A stretch of DNA of 64,000 nucleotides from Allobosea sp. (GTDB lineage: Bacteria > Pseudomonadota > Alphaproteobacteria > Rhizobiales > Kaistiaceae): NCBI GenBank assembly GCA_017307955.1, contig JAFKFV010000008.1, positions 62,001-126,000 on the forward strand. Reading direction: 5' to 3'. The notes beneath the pieces are model-generated. The model saw only the letters and a program-made list of their open reading frames with translations. It was not told where the DNA came from and ran no database searches. The translations under genes and the position numbers were made by a program. Shown piece by piece: positions 54,102-61,891 of this stretch. The stretch's first letter is position 1, and every line of letters begins with the position of its first letter.

Positions 54102-54971
54102 TCACGCCGCGCGTTCTGCCGTTCCGAAGGTGACGCCCTTTTCCTTGAGCCAGCGGCGATAGGCGACGGAGGACATGTCGGCGCGGGTCGGGATTTCGGC
54201 GCGCGGCTCCAGGGGGAGGAGGCGCGGGCGCTGGTTTTCCAGGATGATCCGGTCCTGCAGGAAGATGAGCTGCTGGAAATGGATCATGCTGGTCAGCGTG
54301 CTCTCGTCGTCGACGATGAACATCACCGGATGCGCGCGGCAGCGGTCATGGTCGAGCGGCTGCACGAAGAGGCAGATGACATCCCAGCGATTGGTCGCGG
54401 CGGGGCAGGTCTTGTAGAGCAGCGTCTGGAAGGGCGCGGCGACGCGATACATGTATTGCGTCATGATGCCGCCCGAGGCCGAGAGCGCCGCCTGGGGCTG
54501 GAAGAACTCGCAATTGGTCGCCCAGACCTCGTCCACGTCGCGGCGAATCTCCGTCGTGTAGTGCCGCACCTCGGTATGCGGTTCGGCGCCGAGGATATCG
54601 GTGTGCACGAAGGGGAAATGCGCCATGTCGAGGAAGTTCTCGACGATGCGGAGGCCCGAGGCGCGCACCTGAACGGCGCCGCAGACGACATGGCGGCGAT
54701 CGGGCTCGTCGGCCTCGGGGATCTCGAAGAGGCCGCGCGGCGGCTCGCCGAGCGTCGTCCAGCAATAGCCCCAGCGCTCATGCGTCGGCAGCGGCGCGCC
54801 GAGGCTGCCATCCGCGAAGCGCTCGCGCACCACGACGTTCTCGCTTTCGTCGCGCGCGACGACGAGATCACGCCCGAGCAGCCGGTTCGGCCGGGGCGCG
54901 GCCGGGATGTCCTGCAGCGCGTCGATCACATACCAGTGGTCGAGCGAGGCTTTCTCGGCCGGTCGCGCCAT
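54102..54971 (-). CDS. Rieske-type oxygenase catalytic subunit lacking the Rieske cluster
   Basis: A 289-residue protein that resembles a ring-hydroxylating/demethylase-type oxygenase alpha subunit. The catalytic motif is intact: VENFLDMAHFPFVH with the bridging D115 and iron ligands H118 and H123, and a third ligand D240 in FLQDRIILENQ. The N-terminal part keeps the flanks of a Rieske domain (DHWYVIDALQDIP, LLGRDLVVAR, WGYCWTTLGEPP), but the CxH and CxxH cluster ligands are gone. It should take electrons from a separate Rieske protein, probably the one at 55328. The start at 54971 has a GAGGGA SD. Normal alpha subunits are longer (about 340-450). Confidence 0.85.
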   Translation of the reverse strand: MARPAEKASLDHWYVIDALQDIPAAPRPNRLLGRDLVVARDESENVVVRERFADGSLGAPLPTHERWGYCWTTLGEPPRGLFEIPEADEPDRRHVVCGAVQVRASGLRIVENFLDMAHFPFVHTDILGAEPHTEVRHYTTEIRRDVDEVWATNCEFFQPQAALSASGGIMTQYMYRVAAPFQTLLYKTCPAATNRWDVICLFVQPLDHDRCRAHPVMFIVDDESTLTSMIHFQQLIFLQDRIILENQRPRLLPLEPRAEIPTRADMSSVAYRRWLKEKGVTFGTAERAA

Positions 54972-55072
54972 GCTGCGTCCCTCGTGTTGATGTCGCATTG
55001 CCCAGCCGCTAGACATGCCGCAATGTTGGGCGGAAGCGCAAGGGCATCGGCCGCGGGCGCGACGGGACGGGC

Positions 55073-55309
55073 ATGAGAGAGCGGATCGAGCTGGTGTTTC
55101 TCGGCGTCTTCGAGCCGGCGAGCTTCGCGGAATTCATGCGCCATCGCGCGGGGCGGCTGTCCGTCGCTGCCGAGACGCGCCGGCTGGATGCGGGCCGGGT
55201 CGAGGTGACGGTGGAAGGCGAAAGCGCCCTCGTCGACATGTTCGAGGTCGCCTGCAGCCTCGGCCCGCTTGACTGCCTGGTCACCGATGTTTCTCGCCGC
55301 GCCGCGTGA
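55073..55309 (+). CDS. Acylphosphatase-fold protein without catalytic residues
   Basis: A 78-residue protein whose pattern follows acylphosphatase: IELVFLGVFEPASFAEFMRH for the first strand, loop and helix, GRVEVTVEGESALVDMFEVA for the middle, and GPLDCLVTDV at the end. The GRVQGVGFR phosphate loop with its Arg is replaced by GVFEPASFAEF, and the GWVRN Asn by an AETRR stretch. It should therefore be inactive as an enzyme and may be a small structural partner. It is 18 bases before the Rieske gene and divergent from the oxygenase gene. Confidence 0.65.
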   Translation: MRERIELVFLGVFEPASFAEFMRHRAGRLSVAAETRRLDAGRVEVTVEGESALVDMFEVACSLGPLDCLVTDVSRRAA

Positions 55310-55327
55310 CCACGAAATGCCGAGGAG

Positions 55328-56005
55328 ATGCCCTTGACCGATCCCGCAGTTCCCGCCTGGCATGCCGTCGCGCTCGCCGCCGATATCGAGCCGGGGACGT
55401 CGGCCGGCGCGCGGCTCCATGACCGGGAGCTCGTGGTCTGGCGCGACAGCGGCGGGGAAAGCCATGTCTGGGAGGACCGCTGCCCGCATCGCGGCATGCG
55501 CCTTTCGTTCGGCTTCGTGCGCGGCAACCACATCGCCTGCCTCTATCATGGCTGGGCCTATGACACGGCAGGCCAGTGCCGCGCCATTCCTGCCCATCCC
55601 GACCTCGCGGTGCCGGAGACGATCCGCGTGCCGACCTATGCCTCGGCCGAGGCGTCCGGGCTGATCTTCGTCTGGTCCGAAATGGGCGCGACGCCGCCGT
55701 CGCCGCCGGCCGCGCGGCCGCTCACCGCGCTGCGCAGCCTTTTCGTCGAGGCGGCGCCGGAGCGCGTGGCGGCGCTTCTCGCCGGCCGTTTCGCGCCGGG
55801 GCCTGATGGAAGCTTCGCCGGTCGCCTCGTCGGCGCCGATGTCGTGCTCTTCCTGCAACCTTTCACGGCTGATCAAACGGGGCTGCATGTGACGATCGAC
55901 GGCGCCGGGGACGGCGCGCTCGTCTCGCGCGCCGCCGAGGCGCTCAGGCACGCCATCGAGGCGGCGGCGCCGTCGCGCTTCGCCTCGCTGGAGTTCGCGG
56001 CATGA
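55328..56005 (+). CDS. Stand-alone Rieske [2Fe-2S] protein
   Basis: A protein of about 225 residues. The Rieske domain (about 8-120) has all four ligands: C52 and H54 in DRCPHRGMRL, C71 and H74 in ACLYHGWAYD. A further domain of about 100 residues (125-225) has no clear family. The ATG at 55328 abuts the GAGGAG SD; a TTG at 55334 (MTDPAVPAWH) is better spaced and may be the true start. It probably passes electrons to the Rieske-less oxygenase encoded divergently. The stop overlaps the GST start by four bases. Confidence 0.87.
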   Translation: MPLTDPAVPAWHAVALAADIEPGTSAGARLHDRELVVWRDSGGESHVWEDRCPHRGMRLSFGFVRGNHIACLYHGWAYDTAGQCRAIPAHPDLAVPETIRVPTYASAEASGLIFVWSEMGATPPSPPAARPLTALRSLFVEAAPERVAALLAGRFAPGPDGSFAGRLVGADVVLFLQPFTADQTGLHVTIDGAGDGALVSRAAEALRHAIEAAAPSRFASLEFAA

Positions 56006-56667
56006 GCCCGCCTCGCGCAAACCAAGCCCTCGAAGGACCCCGCCTCGTCCTGCACGACTACGAACTCGACGCCGACTGCTACAAGGTGCGGCTGCTGCTC
56101 GCCCTTATCTGCGCGCCCTATGAGCGGGTGGCGGTCGATGTCCATCCCGGCCATGAAGAGCGCTCGCCGGCCTATCTCGCGCTCAATCCGCGCGGCAGCC
56201 TGCCGATCCTCGAACAGGACGGGCTCGTCCTCGCCGAGGCGGAGGCGATCCTCCTCCATTGCGCCGGGCTGCTGCCGGGCGGCGGCGCGCTCGTGCCGGA
56301 GAGCGCTGCCGACCATGCCCGCATGCTCTCCTGGCTGTTCTTCGCCCGCGGCCCGCTGGCAGCGGCGGGGCTGGCGCGGCTTCATGCCATGCTGGAGGCG
56401 CCCGGGGACGGTCCGGCGCTGGAGCGGCAGGCGCTGGCCGCCTTCCGCGTCATGGAAGACCACATGACGGCGCAGCGCCTCGCCGGCTCGGACTGGTTCG
56501 TTGGCGCCGCGCCGAGCCTCGCGGATATCGCGCTCTTCCCGGCGATCGCGCTGTCTCGCGATTTCGGCGTCGATCACGACGCCTATCCGGCGCTCCGGCG
56601 CTGGATGCGGCGGCTGAGGGCGCTGCCGGGCTTCGTCACCATGCCGGGCATTCCCGACTATCACTGA
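56002..56667 (+). CDS. Glutathione S-transferase-fold protein
   Basis: A 221-residue GST. The N-terminal thioredoxin-like domain has LVLHDYELDADCYKVRLLLA, with C26 at the active-site position, followed by LNPRGSLPILEQDGLVLAEA. The helical C-terminal domain has DWFVGAAPSLADIALFP. It is translationally coupled to the Rieske gene (ATGA). In the caffeine system NdmE is a GST-like protein that holds the oxygenase complex together, so a structural role is as likely as glutathione chemistry. Confidence 0.88.
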   Translation: MSPPRANQALEGPRLVLHDYELDADCYKVRLLLALICAPYERVAVDVHPGHEERSPAYLALNPRGSLPILEQDGLVLAEAEAILLHCAGLLPGGGALVPESAADHARMLSWLFFARGPLAAAGLARLHAMLEAPGDGPALERQALAAFRVMEDHMTAQRLAGSDWFVGAAPSLADIALFPAIALSRDFGVDHDAYPALRRWMRRLRALPGFVTMPGIPDYH

Positions 56668-56747
56668 GGGACCGCGCGGCGACGGCTTGTCAGACGAGCC
56701 GCCGGGCCGATAACCTCCGCCTCCCCGAGAATGAGTGGAGGATGAGC

Positions 56748-57731
56748 ATGCGATCGCGGACATTCGGCCGGACCGGCCGCCAGGTGAGCGAAATCGGCTT
56801 CGGCGCCTGGGCGATCGGCGCCAGCTGGGGCCATGTCAGCGAGGACGACGCCATCGCCGCGCTGGAGACGGCGCTCGATGCCGGCGTCACCTTCATCGAC
56901 ACCGCCGACGTCTATGGCGACGGCCGCTCGGAGAAGCTGATCGCGCGCGTCCTGAAGGCGCGCGGTGGCCAGCGCCCCTATGTCGCGACCAAGGCCGGGC
57001 GCCGGCTCAACCCGCATGTCGCCGGCGGCTATACCGGCGAGGCGCTGGAAGGCTTCATCGACCGCAGCCGCGATTATCTCGAGATGGAGACGCTCGACCT
57101 CGTGCAGCTGCACTGCCCGCCGACCGACGTCTATTACCATCCGGAGGTGTTCGCGGCGCTGGACGCGATGAAGGCGGCCGGCAAGATCGCGGACTATGGC
57201 GTCAGCGTCGAGCGCGTCGAGGAAGCGCTGAAGGCGATGGAATATCCCGGCGTCGTCTCGATCCAGATCATCTTCAACATCTTCCGCCAGCGGCCGATCG
57301 AACGGCTGTTCCAGCGCGCGATCGAGACCGAGACGGCGATCATCGCCCGCGTGCCGCTCGCGAGCGGTCTCCTGACCGGCAAGATGTCGGCGGCGACGAC
57401 CTTCGACGCCTCGGACCATCGCCAGTTCAACCGCCATGGCGAGGCCTTCGATGTCGGCGAGACCTTCTCGGGCGTTCCCTACGAGGTCGGGCTGGCGGCG
57501 GTGGAGAAGATCCGCCCGCTGGTCGGCGACACGACCATGGCGAAGTTCGCGCTGAAGTGGATCCTGATGTTCGAGGCGGTCACCGTCGCCATTCCCGGCG
57601 CCAAGAATGCCGAGCAGGCGCTGGCCAATGCCGACGCCGCGACGCTGCCGCCGATCGCCGACGAGACCATGGCCGCGCTCAAGGCCATCTATGACGAGGA
57701 TATCCGCCCCCACGTCCATCAGCGCTGGTGA
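56748..57731 (+). CDS. Aldo/keto reductase
   Basis: A 327-residue AKR of the Tas/YajO-like group. The catalytic tetrad is D51 (FIDTADVYGDGRSEKL), Y56, K82 (VATKAGRRLNPH) and H122 (LDLVQLHCPP). The C-terminal KFALKWILMFEAVTVAIPGA is the NADP(H)-binding region. The ATG at 56748 is preferred over the one at 56742 because the GGAG SD is then seven bases away. It follows the GST by 80 bases and may reduce a carbonyl product of the oxygenase. Confidence 0.9.
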   Translation: MRSRTFGRTGRQVSEIGFGAWAIGASWGHVSEDDAIAALETALDAGVTFIDTADVYGDGRSEKLIARVLKARGGQRPYVATKAGRRLNPHVAGGYTGEALEGFIDRSRDYLEMETLDLVQLHCPPTDVYYHPEVFAALDAMKAAGKIADYGVSVERVEEALKAMEYPGVVSIQIIFNIFRQRPIERLFQRAIETETAIIARVPLASGLLTGKMSAATTFDASDHRQFNRHGEAFDVGETFSGVPYEVGLAAVEKIRPLVGDTTMAKFALKWILMFEAVTVAIPGAKNAEQALANADAATLPPIADETMAALKAIYDEDIRPHVHQRW

Positions 57732-57749
57732 GCGGCGGCGGCTGGAGGG

Positions 57750-58757
57750 TCACTTCTCGAAGGGATAGATGACCTTCCAGTCGGTCTTCATGTCGACGAC
57801 CAGCCAGCCGCACTTCGGCGCCTCGTCGAGCGCCTTGTCGAGGCGCCCGACGAGGGAATCGCGGTCATAGGCCCATTCGCGCACCGCGTCGGTGTGATGG
57901 ACGATGAGGGCGAAGCGCGGGCCGCTGTCGAGCGTCGTCCATTGCAGCATCTCGAGATCGCCGTCGGAATTGCCGGCGGCGAAGACGGGCCGGCGGCCGA
58001 TGAAGCGCTGGATGCCGAGCGGCTTGCCGGGGCCGTCGTCGATGAAATCGACCTCGGGCAGCTTCATGATGGACGGGCGGTCGCCGATCAGCTGCCATTT
58101 CGTCTTGCCGGACGAGCCGACGATCTGCTCGGGCGGGATGCCATAGGCGGCGGGTGCCCAGGGGCGCATGAAATCGATGCCGCCGCCGGAGACGATGAAG
58201 GTCTTGAAGCCGTTCGCGCGGAGATAGGCGAGCAGTTCCAGCATCGGCTGGTAGACGAGATCGGTATAGGGCCGGTCGAAGCGGGGATGGCGCGCGCTGG
58301 CGATCCAGGCGCGGACGATGGCCGAGAAGTCGTCGACCGACATGCCGGCATGGGTCATGGCCACGATCTCAAGCAGGCCCTTCTCGCCGACGGCCGCGAG
58401 CTTCGCCCGGTCGCCGGAGAGGACCGCCTTGACGGTCTCGTTCCCGGCGATCGCCGGATCGGCGGCGGCGATCACCTTCAGCCGGTCAACGGCGAAGGCG
58501 ATCTGGAAATACATAGGCTGCTCCGACCAGAGCGTGCCGTCATTGTCGAAGGTCGCGATCCGCTCCTCGACCGGCACGAAATCCTGCGAGCCGGCCGTCG
58601 TGACCTTGTCGACGAAGGCGAGGATGGATGTCTTGGCGGCGCCGTCGTTCCAGGACGGCAGCGGATCGTCCGCGGCGAGCGCCGCCGTCGCAGCGACGAA
58701 GACGAGCGCAAGCGCCACGAGCGCCCTGATGCGGAGCTGCTGCCAGAATGCCTGCAT
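57750..58757 (-). CDS. Exported HAD-superfamily phosphatase
   Basis: A 335-residue protein with a Sec signal peptide (RALVALALVFVAATAALA, cleavage near 28). HAD motif I is FDNDGTLW with D71 and D73, motif II is IVSGGGIDFM, motif III is in DDGPGKP, and motif IV is AGNSDGDLEML. It probably hydrolyses phosphate esters in the periplasm. It is convergent with the aldo/keto reductase and marks the right end of the accessory region. Confidence 0.88.
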   Translation of the reverse strand: MQAFWQQLRIRALVALALVFVAATAALAADDPLPSWNDGAAKTSILAFVDKVTTAGSQDFVPVEERIATFDNDGTLWSEQPMYFQIAFAVDRLKVIAAADPAIAGNETVKAVLSGDRAKLAAVGEKGLLEIVAMTHAGMSVDDFSAIVRAWIASARHPRFDRPYTDLVYQPMLELLAYLRANGFKTFIVSGGGIDFMRPWAPAAYGIPPEQIVGSSGKTKWQLIGDRPSIMKLPEVDFIDDGPGKPLGIQRFIGRRPVFAAGNSDGDLEMLQWTTLDSGPRFALIVHHTDAVREWAYDRDSLVGRLDKALDEAPKCGWLVVDMKTDWKVIYPFEK

Positions 58758-58826
58758 GGTGTCCCCCCCTTGCTCGCGCGAGGCTAGCGCGAGGGGCGGG
58801 CGGGGTCCATCGGCCCCAGAAACGCA

Positions 58827-58852
58827 AAAGGCCCGCCGGGTGGCGGGCCTTT
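58827..58852 (-). terminator. Terminator hairpin after nfuA
   Basis: AAAGGCCCGCC (58827-58837) and its exact complement (58842-58852) enclose a GGGT loop, 29 bases after the nfuA stop. T bases from the A-rich left arm follow on the minus strand. Confidence 0.75.
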
Positions 58853-58880
58853 CGGGCGTTCGGACGGGGAGCCGGGGCGA

Positions 58881-59450
58881 TCAGTTGATCGACTGGACTT
58901 CCTGAACCTCGGGCACGAAGTGGCGCAGCAGATTCTGGATGCCGTGCTTCAGCGTCGCCGTCGAGGACGGGCAGCCGGAGCAGGAGCCGCGCATGTTGAG
59001 ATAGACGACGCCGTCGCGGAAGCCCTTGAAGGTGATGTCGCCGCCATCCTGCGCCACGGCCGGGCGCACGCGGGTCTCGATCAGTTCCTTGATGGTCTCG
59101 ACGAGATCGGCATCCGCCTCGGCGAAGAACTCGCCGTCGTCGTCATCCGCGCCATGCAGCGGCCCGGCCTGCGCCATCACCGGCACGCCGGCGGTGAAAT
59201 GCTCCATGATCGCGCCGAGCAGCGCGGGCTTCAGGTGCTGCCACTCGCCGTTCGACTTGGTGACGCTGATGAAGTCGTGGCCGAGAAAGACGCCGGAGAC
59301 GCCACCGACCGAGAACAGACGCTCGGCGAGCGGCGAGCGGCCCGCCTCGGCGATGTCGCGGAATTCGGCCGTTCCTTCGGGAAGAACCGGGCGGCCGGGC
59401 AGGAACTTCAGGGTCGACGGATTGGGCGTCGCTTCGGTCTGGATGAACAT
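58881..59450 (-). CDS. NfuA/NifU-family iron-sulfur scaffold protein
   Basis: A 189-residue Fe-S carrier. The N-terminal Nfu_N domain (1-90, MFIQTEATPNPSTLKFLPG) is followed by a NifU C-terminal domain (about 115-185) with the cluster motif C157-x-x-C160 in RGSCSGCPSSTATLK. It delivers clusters to client proteins, which could include the Rieske protein nearby. In Rhizobiales this gene usually neighbours trpS and the universal stress protein, as here. Confidence 0.94.
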   Translation of the reverse strand: MFIQTEATPNPSTLKFLPGRPVLPEGTAEFRDIAEAGRSPLAERLFSVGGVSGVFLGHDFISVTKSNGEWQHLKPALLGAIMEHFTAGVPVMAQAGPLHGADDDDGEFFAEADADLVETIKELIETRVRPAVAQDGGDITFKGFRDGVVYLNMRGSCSGCPSSTATLKHGIQNLLRHFVPEVQEVQSIN

Positions 59451-59604
59451 GGGGGAGCCTCGCCGCTGTCTTTTGGAATTCTTCTAAGAGAGTTTTGGGC
59501 GATCGACCCCTCGCCTTCAAGGGGGATTCGCCGGTCGCCATGAGAAATCGTACTTCTGAAGTCAGGATTCAAGCGGCTGTTGCGCCGCAGCCGCGACTGC
59601 AAGG

Positions 59605-59622
59605 CTGTCATCGAAACGCAAT
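59605..59622 (+). promoter_or_regulatory. Possible Pho box upstream of the PhoX-like gene
   Basis: A perfect CTGTCAT half-site (59605-59611) is followed after four bases by a weak second half (ACGCAAT, 59616-59622), the spacing of PhoB boxes. Only one half is convincing. Confidence 0.35.
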
Positions 59623-59672
59623 CCGGCAGGCCTAACGGAGTCCCCGCTCACCACCACGGGGCCAATCCGATC

Positions 59673-61289
59673 ATGAAACTGATGCTCGTCACCACCACGG
59701 CGCTCGTCGCGCTGTCGCTGCCGGCGCTCGCCGAGCCGATGAAGCTCGCCTCCGCCGTCGTCAAGCCCGCCGAGGACGTGCTCTCGCCCGGCCTCGCCGA
59801 GGTTCCGGTCGCCGAAGGCGCCATGAAGCTCGAGAACGCCTCGAAGCAGCTCGGCTATTACGGCTATGGCAATGACGGCCCGCTGGCCCCCAAGAAGGGT
59901 GCCGTCCAGGCCGAAGGCCACAATGTCGAGGCGACCAAGACCGAGCCCGACAAGAACACCTATCTCGCGCTCCAGGGCCAGAAGGGCGCCGCCAAGGGCG
60001 TCAAATATGGCACGCATTTCCTGTTCCAGGGTCATGAGAACGGCCCGAAGGACGCCGAAGGCGTGACCTATGGCGCCCTGACGCGCATCAATCTCGATGC
60101 CGACAAGGCGCATCGCGTGACGCTGATGGCCTCCACCGATGTCGACGGCAAGCCGCTGCCGCTCATCGACGGCTCGGCCTGGGACCCCTTCGCCAAGATG
60201 CTGCTCCTGACCTCGGAAGAGGGCGCGGATGGCGGCGTCTGGATGGCGACCGTCGACTTCCCGTCCAAGGTGACCGACATCTCGGCCTTCACCGGCCGCG
60301 CCGCCTATGAGGGCGTCGAGGTCGACAAGGACGGCAGCATCTGGCTGGTCGAGGACGAGGGCGGCAAGGGCGGCCCGAAGACCAAGAACGCCAAGCAGCC
60401 GAATTCCTTCGTCTACCGCTTCGTGCCGGCCGACAAGTCCGACCTGACGAAGGGCGGCAAGCTGCAGGCGCTGCAGGTGCTCGACGCCTATGCCAAGCCG
60501 ATCGTCTTCCATGACGGCCAGCAGGACGCCGACATCCTCGCCCTCGAGCAGAAGCTGCTCTACGCCTATGGCAACGAGCTGCCGACCCGCTGGGTCACGC
60601 TGAAGGAGACCGCGGCCGGCGCCACCGAGACCTTCGACGCCAACAAGCTCGCCAAGGCGGCCAGTGCGACGCCGTTCAAGCGGCCCGAGAACGGCCAGTT
60701 CCGCCCCGGCACCGACTTCAAGGAATTCTACTTCACCGCCACCGGCGACACGAACGCGAAGACCGAAGCCGGCACGGAATATGGCGGCTTCGGCGGCGTG
60801 TTCCGGGTCACGCAGGACGCGCCCTCGGACGACAAGGGCTCGATCGGCATCGTCTTCCGCGGCGATGTCACGAAGACCGGCCTCGACAACCTCTCCTTCC
60901 TCGACGACAAGCAGCTGCTGGTGGTCGAAGACGCAGGCGACAAGCTGCACGGCCAGCGCAATGCGCTCGACTCGGGCTATATCGTCGACGTCACCGCCGA
61001 CTATGCCAAGGCCTCGACCGCCGACCCGGTGCGCTTCCTGACCCAGGTGCGCGACGACATGGCGACCATCGATGCCGCGCTCGGCGCGAAAGCCTCCGAG
61101 AACGGCTTCCAGAACGACGGCGACAACGAGATCACCGGCATCCATGTCTCGAATGGCGATGCGAGCGTCGAGGGCCTGATCGGCACCGCCGTCCCGACCC
61201 CGTTCGAGAATGGCTGGCGCGTGTTCTACACCCGCCAGCACGGCCGCAACGTCACCTTCGAGATCGTGCAGGCTTCCGTCAAGAAGTAA
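59673..61289 (+). CDS. PhoX/DUF839-family exported phosphatase-like protein
   Basis: A 538-residue protein with a short Sec-like signal (MKLMLVTTTALVALSLPALA). The rest matches the DUF839/PhoX beta-propeller: YGTHFLFQGHENG, VEVDKDGSIWLVEDEGG, GTDFKEFYFTATGDTN and LDNLSFLDDKQLLVVEDAGD. PhoX enzymes are calcium- and iron-dependent phosphatases, usually Tat-exported; here no RR motif is seen, so the call is to the family only. The start is ATG at 59673. It ends at a clear terminator. Confidence 0.82.
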   Translation: MKLMLVTTTALVALSLPALAEPMKLASAVVKPAEDVLSPGLAEVPVAEGAMKLENASKQLGYYGYGNDGPLAPKKGAVQAEGHNVEATKTEPDKNTYLALQGQKGAAKGVKYGTHFLFQGHENGPKDAEGVTYGALTRINLDADKAHRVTLMASTDVDGKPLPLIDGSAWDPFAKMLLLTSEEGADGGVWMATVDFPSKVTDISAFTGRAAYEGVEVDKDGSIWLVEDEGGKGGPKTKNAKQPNSFVYRFVPADKSDLTKGGKLQALQVLDAYAKPIVFHDGQQDADILALEQKLLYAYGNELPTRWVTLKETAAGATETFDANKLAKAASATPFKRPENGQFRPGTDFKEFYFTATGDTNAKTEAGTEYGGFGGVFRVTQDAPSDDKGSIGIVFRGDVTKTGLDNLSFLDDKQLLVVEDAGDKLHGQRNALDSGYIVDVTADYAKASTADPVRFLTQVRDDMATIDAALGAKASENGFQNDGDNEITGIHVSNGDASVEGLIGTAVPTPFENGWRVFYTRQHGRNVTFEIVQASVKK

Positions 61290-61316
61290 GCGGCGCATTT
61301 CGCCGGCAAAATAACG

Positions 61317-61342
61317 AAGGGCGCCATCGCGGCGCCCTTTTT
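61317..61342 (+). terminator. Rho-independent terminator after the PhoX-like gene
   Basis: AAGGGCGCC (61317-61325) pairs exactly with GGCGCCCTT (61331-61339) around ATCGC, followed by a run of T. It sits between the convergent PhoX-like and stress-protein genes. Confidence 0.85.
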
Positions 61343-61357
61343 CATGGACGGCCCATG

Positions 61358-61849
61358 TCAGGCGATGGCGGCGATGTCCTCGTCGGCGAGCGAGCCGGGG
61401 ACGATGGTGACCGGCACCGGGAAATGGCCGGCGAGGCGGCCGGCCATGGCCGAGACCAGCGGGCCCGGCCCTTCCTTGTCGGTCGCCGCGGCGAGCACGA
61501 GGATCGCGATATCCTCGTCCTCGCCGATGAGGCCGAGGATCTCGTCGGCAGGCTTGCCTTCGCGGATGACGAGTTCCGGCTCGACCGAGCCGTGGCGGCG
61601 GGCGATGTCGGCGAAGCGGGCGAGCACCGCCTCCGCCTCGTCCATCGCCTCGGCGCGCATGATGTTCTCGACGCCGATCCAGTGCTGGAAGCCGGTCGGC
61701 TCGATCACATAAAGCATGGTGAGGCCGCCGGAGGTGCGCTCGGCCCGGCGGGCGGCATAGACGACGGCGCGCGAGCATTCCGGCGTGTCGTCGATGACCG
61801 CCAGGAACTTGCGCCGGTGACCGGCCTCGGTGGAACGCCGCTTCAGCAT
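61358..61849 (-). CDS. Universal stress protein (UspA family)
   Basis: A 163-residue Usp-fold protein: KFLAVIDDTPECSRAVVYAA at the first strand, then AILVLAAATDKEGPGPLVSA and a C-terminal FPVPVTIVPGSLADEDI. The exact G-x2-G-x9-G ATP motif is not preserved, so ATP binding is doubtful. It follows trpS by 42 bases, as in other Rhizobiales. Confidence 0.88.
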   Translation of the reverse strand: MLKRRSTEAGHRRKFLAVIDDTPECSRAVVYAARRAERTSGGLTMLYVIEPTGFQHWIGVENIMRAEAMDEAEAVLARFADIARRHGSVEPELVIREGKPADEILGLIGEDEDIAILVLAAATDKEGPGPLVSAMAGRLAGHFPVPVTIVPGSLADEDIAAIA

Positions 61850-61891
61850 GATGCGATGCTGCCACCCCGTGAGGGCGGCAGCAAGCGGGCG

